NCBI RefSeq assembly: GCF_900142535.1
Contig: NZ_FRBE01000005.1
Coordinates: 1 to 64,000 of the forward strand
DNA length: 64,000 nt
Reading direction: 5' to 3'
Source of the DNA: Fibrobacter sp. UWEL
Lineage (GTDB): Bacteria; Fibrobacterota; Fibrobacteria; Fibrobacterales; Fibrobacteraceae
Position numbers and translations under genes: made by a program. How positions within the stretch are numbered: the stretch's first letter is position 1; each line of letters begins with the position of its first letter. This document shows positions 58,486 to 64,000 of this stretch, in pieces. Under the pieces are notes generated by a model. It was not told the origin of the DNA. It made no database searches and was given only the letters and a program-made list of their open reading frames with translations.

Positions 58486-59427
58486 ATGAAAAGTTTAAAA
58501 CTCCTTCTTTGCAGTACCCTAATGATGGCTGGTGTAGCCTGTTCTGGCACATCAAACACTCAAAAGGACACCAATAAGGAAACTCGCCAAAAGGCAAAAT
58601 CCGCATATAACGAATTGGAATATGGATCGCAAAAATCCGTAACGAAAAACAAGTCCGTATCCAAGGATTCGGGTGTAAAAAGCGTCACGTCTGCAGACAA
58701 TTTCATCAAACCTGTTATCATGGTAATGCCGGCTCCTAGCGATGACGCCCGCGCCACCCAGGAAGGCATTATGGACTACCTCACCAAGAAAGGTTACGAA
58801 GTCAAGTCCATGGAAGGAAGCGCAGAGCTTAACAACCTGATTCAGATGCAGAATGACATCGTAGGTACAGAAGACGACCAGAGCTATTTGGCCTGTCTTT
58901 CCCTGGATGCAGACATCTATATTAAGTTTTCTGGCTTTTTGAATAACGACGGACAAGTGCTCGTTGAACTGAGTGCCTACGAGTCTTCTACGGCAAGACA
59001 GCTGGGCTCCCATAGCAGTTCCGTCAATAGCCACGGCCGAACTTCCCCGCTTGACATGAAGGCCAACCTGAAGACAGCAGCCAACAAGGCCATGAGTGGT
59101 CTTGAATCCAGGTTGATTTCCTACTGGCAGGACGATCTGAAGAACGGCGTCCAGTACAAGGTGGTCATGAATATCAAGGGCTCCTACGGAGATTCCCAGC
59201 TGGAAGATTTGCAGGAAAACGTGGTAAACAACTTAAAAGCAGCCTTCAACAAGGTGAAGGTCAACACAATGACTGCCCAGACCATAGATCTTGTGGTCTA
59301 TGCAGACCCCGAAAAGGTGGATGACGCCCAGGCTGCATACAGCGAAATTCGTAAATTATTAAAAAGCATGGCGGAAACAAAGAAGATCAGCGTTTCCAAA
59401 AAGCTTATCATTATGGATATCAAGTAA
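58486..59427 (+). CDS. Lipoprotein, DUF6175-like
   Basis: A 313-residue lipoprotein with lipobox GVACSGTS. A Lys/Ser-rich linker precedes the domain PVIMVMPAPSDDARATQEG, which recalls DUF6175 proteins. Two alpha/beta-like halves follow (YEVKSMEGSAELNNL; YKVVMNIKGSYGDSQLEDL), possibly a duplicated fold. Together with the next gene (3 bases later) it may form a surface complex related to LpoB/LPP20-type lipoproteins; that is an inference. Function unknown. Confidence 0.65.
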   Translation: MKSLKLLLCSTLMMAGVACSGTSNTQKDTNKETRQKAKSAYNELEYGSQKSVTKNKSVSKDSGVKSVTSADNFIKPVIMVMPAPSDDARATQEGIMDYLTKKGYEVKSMEGSAELNNLIQMQNDIVGTEDDQSYLACLSLDADIYIKFSGFLNNDGQVLVELSAYESSTARQLGSHSSSVNSHGRTSPLDMKANLKTAANKAMSGLESRLISYWQDDLKNGVQYKVVMNIKGSYGDSQLEDLQENVVNNLKAAFNKVKVNTMTAQTIDLVVYADPEKVDDAQAAYSEIRKLLKSMAETKKISVSKKLIIMDIK

Positions 59428-59430
59428 CCT

Positions 59431-60636
59431 ATGAAACTTAGACTGTTGGCATTATGCGCTTTGATGGCTGTTCCGGTTTTCGCCGGACGCGTCATTACGT
59501 ATACGGCAACATCAAATGTTTCTCAGGAAGAGGCAAACAATGCCGCCATCGCAGGCGTTGCAAAGCAAATATCCGTCCAGATTGAAGCTAACCAGGTAAT
59601 GCACAAGAGTGAAACCGAGGTTAATGGTAAGAGTAATTTCAAACAGTCCTACAAGGCCCAGAACAAAGTTTCTAGCGATCTGAAGATCAAGGGCATTGAA
59701 GTATCTTCCGTAAAGACGGCAGATGGTTTCAAGGCTACCGCAAATCTAGACCTGGACATTTTCACAGCGGATTTACAGCTAAAAATAAAGACTCTCCAGC
59801 AGGAAGTTACAGCACTGGAAGAAGATGCCAAGAAGGCTCTGAATGCACGCAACTACGCCAATGCCATCAAGTCACTGGAAAAGGCACAACCTAAGGTTCT
59901 CCTGCACCAGAAGGCCCTGGACCAGCTAAGCCAGGTTTATCCCGTGAACGACAGTCACCGTCTCCACCAGAACTTAGCGGGAGTGGAAACCATGGTGGTA
60001 GACCGTCTCTCCAAGATCAAGATTGAAGGTCCTGCAGAACAATTTGAATTAACCAAGCCGGAAATGCCCGCATGGGAAGTATCCGTCTCCGATGAATTCG
60101 GCCCCCTCCCCAACTTTCCTCTAGTAGCAAGGCAAGGACGTCAAACGCTTTCCGAAAGGCGTACTCAGGACAAGGGAACGGCAACCTTCAACCTTCGCAA
60201 CGTCAACTTTAGCAGCGGCCCCTACACGATCAATGTAGAAGCCAACCTGCCGCAAGCAATCCTGAGAGACGCAGGCATTCAGAACAGCATTGAAATTTCC
60301 TATACGGTCTCCCAGACAAAGTGTAACGTTCAACTGCAATGCAAATCTGAAGCGAACGTTTGCAATGCCATCGAAAACGGGCTTTCAAAGGTATCCGTAT
60401 TCAATAGTTCTAACGCTGACGTCCCCAAAATCTCAGCAGAAACATCCGCACAGACGAAAAACACCCTAGGATCCTTGACTTCCTATAACATGGAAATCAC
60501 CCTTAAAGGAAACAACATCCTCTTTAGCCGTTCCGTCAAAGGCGCTGGCAAGAATGATGTAGACGCACTGGTAAAGGCAATCAACAAGATCGACTTTAGC
60601 GGCATCAAAAAACAGATTGGATCATCCTGCAAGTAA
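59431..60636 (+). CDS. Secreted protein with LPP20-like N-terminal domain
   Basis: A 401-residue protein with a signal peptide. The N-terminal domain (YTATSNVSQEEANNAAIAGVAKQISVQIE ... VSSVKTADGFKATANLDL) resembles the LPP20 lipoprotein-like fold, in which alternating A/I-rich helices precede strands. A helical region (about 105-165) and Ig-like beta domains follow. The C-terminus has disulfide-capable cysteines. It is tightly linked to the DUF6175-like gene (3-base gap) and the TPM gene (9-base gap). Confidence 0.6.
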   Translation: MKLRLLALCALMAVPVFAGRVITYTATSNVSQEEANNAAIAGVAKQISVQIEANQVMHKSETEVNGKSNFKQSYKAQNKVSSDLKIKGIEVSSVKTADGFKATANLDLDIFTADLQLKIKTLQQEVTALEEDAKKALNARNYANAIKSLEKAQPKVLLHQKALDQLSQVYPVNDSHRLHQNLAGVETMVVDRLSKIKIEGPAEQFELTKPEMPAWEVSVSDEFGPLPNFPLVARQGRQTLSERRTQDKGTATFNLRNVNFSSGPYTINVEANLPQAILRDAGIQNSIEISYTVSQTKCNVQLQCKSEANVCNAIENGLSKVSVFNSSNADVPKISAETSAQTKNTLGSLTSYNMEITLKGNNILFSRSVKGAGKNDVDALVKAINKIDFSGIKKQIGSSCK

Positions 60637-60645
60637 GGAACGAGA

Positions 60646-61470
60646 ATGAAGAAACTACTTGCAGTCTTATTCGCCCTAGTCGCATTCGTCCATGCAGAAA
60701 TTTCTGTGGATGCCATCCCTTCCAAACCTGCGACTAGCTACGTTTACGACGAGAACAGGTTTCTAACCGCACAGGAAATTCAGAAATTTGACGAGTTATC
60801 CGACACGCTCTATAGTAAAGCAGGGGTTGCACTAGCCTGCGTCATTGTCAACGACATCGGAGACGCCTCCTATCGCGAATACGCAGCCAAGCTTGCAGAC
60901 AAGTGGAACATCGGCGGCAAGTCCGATGAGGGCGTCCTTATTTTCGTAGCCTTCAAGCAGCAAAAACGTAGCGTTGAAGTCGGCTATAAGGCAGAAGACT
61001 ACTTACCCGTCATCAAGGTGGAAAAGCTCCAGCAGAAAACCATCGTAAAGTCTTTTAGAACGCAAAACTACAGCGAAGGCATTCTTGAATTCGCCTACGA
61101 CATATCCAAACTGATTTCCAAGGAAAAAGGATTTTCACTGGATCTAGACGAAAGTAACTTCAAGAAGAACGAAGGAAATGCAGCAAGCATGATTCTTTTC
61201 TTCCTCTTTGTATTCTTCGTCGTGATAGGTCTCAAGGCCAGCGGCAGAAAGAAGGGATGGATAGAATCTCTTGTGAGCGGTCTTTTCCATCGCAAGCCTA
61301 AGGAAGTCAAAGAAACAGCACCCCTTACCACCCTGGGCGGATTCGGAGGAAACTTCGGCGGCGCCCGTGGTTCTGGACTAGGTGGCGGCTTTGGCGGTGG
61401 TTTCGGCGGAAGCAGTTTTGGTAGCGGAAGCAGCTTTGGAAGCAACAGCTTCGGCAGTAAAAAATGGTAA
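60646..61470 (+). CDS. TPM-domain secreted protein with Gly-rich tail
   Basis: A 274-residue protein. A signal peptide is followed by a TPM (TLP18.3/Psb32/MOLO-1) domain (about 20-160), with VYDENRFLTAQEIQKFDEL and DEGVLIFVAFKQQKRSVEVGY as its characteristic strand-helix units. One transmembrane segment (about 181-200) follows, then a Gly/Ser/Phe-rich tail of about 45 residues. TPM proteins of this layout (YgcG-like) occur in many bacteria with roles in membrane or peptidoglycan upkeep, largely undefined. The AGGAACGAG before the ATG is a good ribosome-binding site. Confidence 0.88.
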   Translation: MKKLLAVLFALVAFVHAEISVDAIPSKPATSYVYDENRFLTAQEIQKFDELSDTLYSKAGVALACVIVNDIGDASYREYAAKLADKWNIGGKSDEGVLIFVAFKQQKRSVEVGYKAEDYLPVIKVEKLQQKTIVKSFRTQNYSEGILEFAYDISKLISKEKGFSLDLDESNFKKNEGNAASMILFFLFVFFVVIGLKASGRKKGWIESLVSGLFHRKPKEVKETAPLTTLGGFGGNFGGARGSGLGGGFGGGFGGSSFGSGSSFGSNSFGSKKW

Positions 61471-61494
61471 GGAATTTTTGCATCGGATACAATT

Positions 61495-62181
61495 ATGAGA
61501 AAACTACTTAGCGTTCAGGAAATCAAAAACTCTGATTGGCCCGGCATTTTGCAAAAATCCCTGGGCGACAACCTGGTGTCCGCATTTGTTCATGGTGACT
61601 GCCTTATGGAAGGGCACGACGCCATTAACAACCCCTGGACCGTAAGTTTTATCCTGAAGGATAATTCCGTCAACAGCCTTAAAAAATTGCAGGAATTACT
61701 CCCAAAGGCACAAAAGGAAAACATTGAATTTCTCTACTTCTTTACCCAGGACGAAATCAATGATTCCGAAGACGTATTCCCTCTGGAATTTCTCCATCTG
61801 GCAAACAGAAATCAAGCGATTGCCGGCAACGATCCCCTTAAGGATTATGCGCCGAACATTTCCTGCCTGCGTCTGGAATGCGAAAGAGAACTCCGTGGCC
61901 TTATGATTCATTTGCGCCAGGCATATATCCATCTTAAGGAAAACCGCAGTTCCGATGGATTCTTCATGCAGGCAACCAACACCATTCTCCCTATCATGTA
62001 TGGTGTATTCTATCTGAAATTCAGGAATTATCCTGCAAGCCATGACGAAATTTTTAGAAGTTTCCCTGGTATCAGCATTCCAGAACGAAGCAAAAACGTT
62101 GACCAGTTCGTACAAAAAGTGGATGACTACATCAATGCAGTCACCCGTATTATTGACGAAGTGGATAAGCTAGACGTTTAA
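61495..62181 (+). CDS. Nucleotidyltransferase-like protein, unknown function
   Basis: A 228-residue soluble protein. The DVFPLEFLHLANRNQAIAGNDPLKDYAP and RLECERELRGLMIHLRQAYI segments resemble a family of stand-alone nucleotidyltransferase-like proteins. In these the DVFPxEFLDIxxxHxxLxGxDP block follows the catalytic fold. The GS..D..D catalytic motif is not obvious (VHGDCLMEGHDA is the nearest), so activity is uncertain. It is the last gene of the plus-strand secreted-protein cluster, although it has no signal peptide. Confidence 0.55.
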   Translation: MRKLLSVQEIKNSDWPGILQKSLGDNLVSAFVHGDCLMEGHDAINNPWTVSFILKDNSVNSLKKLQELLPKAQKENIEFLYFFTQDEINDSEDVFPLEFLHLANRNQAIAGNDPLKDYAPNISCLRLECERELRGLMIHLRQAYIHLKENRSSDGFFMQATNTILPIMYGVFYLKFRNYPASHDEIFRSFPGISIPERSKNVDQFVQKVDDYINAVTRIIDEVDKLDV

Positions 62182-62182
62182 T

Positions 62183-62428
62183 CTAGAGAATCCGTTTTTT
62201 CTTTTCCGGAAATTTCTCAACGGCCTTAACGGCGTAAACATAAAATTCATTTTCTGCAAGAATATCTCCGTCCTGCAATTCGCAGTCCAGACGGATATCT
62301 AGCTCAACACCATCACGAGCCACTCTCATAAAGTTCTTGTCTCCAAGTTCCTTATTTTCAAAAAGGACATCAATGACTTTCTTGTATGTTCCGTGATGAG
62401 TTGTTCCTAGAATTTCCGTGCAGAGCAT
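62183..62428 (-). CDS. Small protein, possibly UreE-N-like fold
   Basis: An 81-residue protein. The pattern RVARDGVELDIRLDCELQDGDILAENEFYVYAV follows the UreE N-terminal pattern (R-x-x-x-x-D-G-x-E-x-x-I-x-L-x-x-x-x-L-x-D-G-D). The metal-binding C-terminal domain is absent and there are no urease genes nearby, so the resemblance may be only of fold. It is encoded 26 bases upstream of the DUF3300 gene stop on the same strand. Confidence 0.45.
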   Translation of the reverse strand: MLCTEILGTTHHGTYKKVIDVLFENKELGDKNFMRVARDGVELDIRLDCELQDGDILAENEFYVYAVKAVEKFPEKKKRIL

Positions 62429-62454
62429 TATTTATCCATTTACGTTGTTAATGT

Positions 62455-63630
62455 TTAGCGTTTCACGCGAGTAAAGCCACCATTGCCGCCACTTGCAGGA
62501 TTCTTTCTGGAAGGAGGCGTAGAGGTGTTTGTAGAAGTAAAGGGGCCGTTATCGTCCCTAGAGGACTGTCGAGTAAAGGTTGCCGGCTTTTCCTGGCGGC
62601 GACTGTTCTGATCGTCGTGACGATTTTCCCAGCGGCGATCATCAGTTCGGTTACTTTCATATCGACGGTCTTCGGTACTGCGATCTTCAAATCTACGGTC
62701 CTCAAACCTTCGATCATCATTGCGGCGGTCGACAAATCGACGGTCATCAATCCTTCGGTCATTCAAGCGGTGATCTTCCAGACGACGATCTTCTTTACGA
62801 CTATCACGAATCCTGGCACTGATGCCGCCTTCATCTCGGCGAGCCGGTGCAGAGGGATGTACACTGCGAACCGGTTCCATACGGCGAGGAGGCGGATTAT
62901 ATCGACGAGGATGACGAGGAATAGGTCTATGGTGATACCAGCGATAATCTCTCACGAAGATATTGTGATAATCCCATTCAAACCAGCAAGAACCCCAACC
63001 CCATTCTCCAAACCAAGATCCAAGCCAAGCGTGGTGATGGTAACGGATGGAAGGATAAGCGTCCGCATACACATAGAATACCACCCTAGGATCATACACC
63101 GGCACATAGACATATTCCGTACGAACCGGCTCAATGACTATGGTTGTACCCTTTTCCACCTTGACTTGATCGTTAGTCTTTAGCTGACCATAATCATAAG
63201 CCTTTGTACGCAAGCGCTGGACGGCATCCATCACTTCGTCTTTCTGAGCGGAAACAGCATCACCCAGCTGGTCGGACCAAGTTCTGTATTTTGCCATGAT
63301 TCCAAGAACTGTCGGGAACGGAATCAAAGCCTGAACGCTAGGATCATAAGGCAAATTTGCCTTTTCCATTTCCTGAGCAAGCTGTTCGCCCTTCATATCC
63401 TTATGAGCCTGAGCCCAGTTATTTGCTCCCGGGATTTGTTCTCCGTATGTAGATGCGGTAAGTACATGCACCAGAAGCGGATCCGGATACAACGCAATTG
63501 TAGATACTAGCGTATCCAATTCGCTGGAAGAAAAATTACGGGCGGCATTTGCTGACGTTGGTAAAATCACCAAGCAAACCAGCAAGACACCCATCATTTT
63601 AGGGAAAAAAGCTTTGAGAACATTTTTCAT
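62455..63630 (-). CDS. DUF3300-family secreted protein with charged repeats
   Basis: About 391 residues. A signal peptide is followed by the DUF3300 domain (LDTLVSTIALYPDPLLVHVLTASTYGEQI ... QVKVEKGTTIVIEPVRTEYVYVPVYDPRVVFY). A Trp/His-rich region (HHHAWLGSWFGEWGWGSCWFEW) comes next. Then comes a low-complexity block of repeated DDRRFEDRR / DRR units (roughly residues 265-340) with alternating charges, likely disordered. The function of the family is unknown. An AGGAGG lies 4 bases before the first of two adjacent ATGs (63633) and 7 before the second (63630), which I prefer. Confidence 0.85.
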   Translation of the reverse strand: MKNVLKAFFPKMMGVLLVCLVILPTSANAARNFSSSELDTLVSTIALYPDPLLVHVLTASTYGEQIPGANNWAQAHKDMKGEQLAQEMEKANLPYDPSVQALIPFPTVLGIMAKYRTWSDQLGDAVSAQKDEVMDAVQRLRTKAYDYGQLKTNDQVKVEKGTTIVIEPVRTEYVYVPVYDPRVVFYVYADAYPSIRYHHHAWLGSWFGEWGWGSCWFEWDYHNIFVRDYRWYHHRPIPRHPRRYNPPPRRMEPVRSVHPSAPARRDEGGISARIRDSRKEDRRLEDHRLNDRRIDDRRFVDRRNDDRRFEDRRFEDRSTEDRRYESNRTDDRRWENRHDDQNSRRQEKPATFTRQSSRDDNGPFTSTNTSTPPSRKNPASGGNGGFTRVKR

Positions 63631-63736
63631 CATACGACCTCCTATTTTAGTTAATGTACTCAATAGTTGGATTCCTAGACCAGTAAAAAGGATTCAATTT
63701 TGGGCAAATAAGTTCCGGAAAACAACGTGACATACA

Positions 63737-63783
63737 ACACGTAAACACAAATTAACGTGTCTTTTGAACATCATTGGTATAAT
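63737..63783 (+). promoter_or_regulatory. Promoter region with inverted repeat
   Basis: ACACGT (63737-63742) and ACGTGT (63755-63760) form a 6-base inverted repeat with 12 bases between. The right half occupies the -35 position for TATAAT at 63778-63783 (17-base spacer), and no -35 consensus is present. This suggests an activator-dependent promoter. The ATG at 63805 is 21 bases past the -10. Confidence 0.45.
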
Positions 63784-63804
63784 TTTCTAGTCACGGAGTG
63801 TTTT

Positions 63805-64000
63805 ATGAATAAAGATTTTTCCAAGCCGAAAAACCTAGTTTCGGCGATTTTATTGGGTGCTCTCGGGATTGGGGCTCAGAACCTCAACTCAAAAAGCATA
63901 GACTTACCCATCATCCTTGTGGACACAAAGCAACAGTGTCTAGACATGAATGTCAAGGAAAAAATTCCTGCCACTATGAGAGTGCTAGACGGAAAGACCA
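63805..64000 (+). CDS. N-terminus of a probable CotH-like surface protein (partial, cut by the window edge)
   Basis: An open frame of 65 codons runs to the right edge. A hydrophobic segment (LVSAILLGALGIG) is followed by SIDLPIILVDTKQQCLDMNVKEKIPATMRVLDGKT. The order D-L-P-I-I-x-V-D-T-K ... K-I-P-A-x-M recalls the N-terminal region (SNLPIVxIDTxGQxIxDxxKIxAxM) of secreted CotH-type proteins. The assignment rests on one short stretch. A GGAG ribosome-binding site is present. Confidence 0.5.
   Translation, partial: MNKDFSKPKNLVSAILLGALGIGAQNLNSKSIDLPIILVDTKQQCLDMNVKEKIPATMRVLDGKT

Overview
The window looks like chromosome from a Fibrobacter-type bacterium (Fibrobacteres, Gram-negative, fibrolytic anaerobe). 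The pointers are two FISUMP-type lipoproteins (the Fibrobacter succinogenes major paralogous domain, TIGR02145), a TIGR02147-family regulator, serine-run linkers in secreted lipoproteins, two proteins with a PCMD-like C-terminal domain, a GH9 cellulase, many predicted outer-membrane barrels, and a recA promoter carrying a near match to the Fibrobacter LexA motif. I see no phage, insertion sequence, plasmid or CRISPR array; the accessory character lies in surface proteins and short repeats.

Layout. 1-9.3 kb: the C-terminus of one gene, a pseudouridine synthase, NadD, a small outer-membrane protein, RsgA, a UbiA-type prenyltransferase, PurF, an SDR protein and Ddl. 9.3-13.9 kb: TsaB-RimI, a DUF218-like protein, a GH9 enzyme without a signal peptide, and endonuclease IV. 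13.9-26.4 kb: an operon of a FecR-domain protein and a beta-helix/barrel outer-membrane protein behind stacked palindromes, a SUI1 factor, and a 2258-residue cadherin-repeat surface protein. 26.4-35.4 kb: SRP RNA, a phosphatase, PncC, RecA, TpiA, SecG, tRNA-Leu and MurD. 35.4-48.1 kb (all minus strand): two FISUMP lipoproteins, TldD, HisF, thioredoxin, two PCMD-like lipoproteins with a barrel protein, a ZevAB-like metal exporter pair, a PEGA protein and an RNA methyltransferase. 48.1-51.4 kb: GC-rich repeats, tRNA-Gln, a lipoprotein/TIGR02147-regulator pair and a repeat-rich spacer. 51.4-64 kb: two alpha/beta-hydrolase-fold proteins lacking the nucleophile, LpxH, RsmI, Lnt, a cluster of secreted proteins of unknown role, a DUF3300 protein and the start of a probable CotH-like gene.

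The core genes serve translation and RNA modification (TsaB, RimI, RsgA, RsmI, SUI1, SRP RNA), envelope synthesis (Ddl, MurD, LpxH, Lnt, SecG) and central metabolism (TpiA, PurF, HisF, NadD). The rest is envelope and secreted proteins typical of a cell that works on plant polysaccharide.

Most notable: (i) a TANNNT box sits 6-8 bases before the ATG, usually with no Shine-Dalgarno sequence, at 14 genes, which suggests common leaderless transcripts; (ii) a REP-like repeat lies in frame inside a FISUMP signal peptide; (iii) MurD lacks the conserved Lys of its DSKATN motif; (iv) clustered GAACAC boxes precede the TIGR02147 regulator; (v) paired palindromes precede the FecR/outer-membrane operon; (vi) two hydrolase-fold proteins have Gly at the nucleophile position. 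All calls come from reading the sequence; no database search was run.
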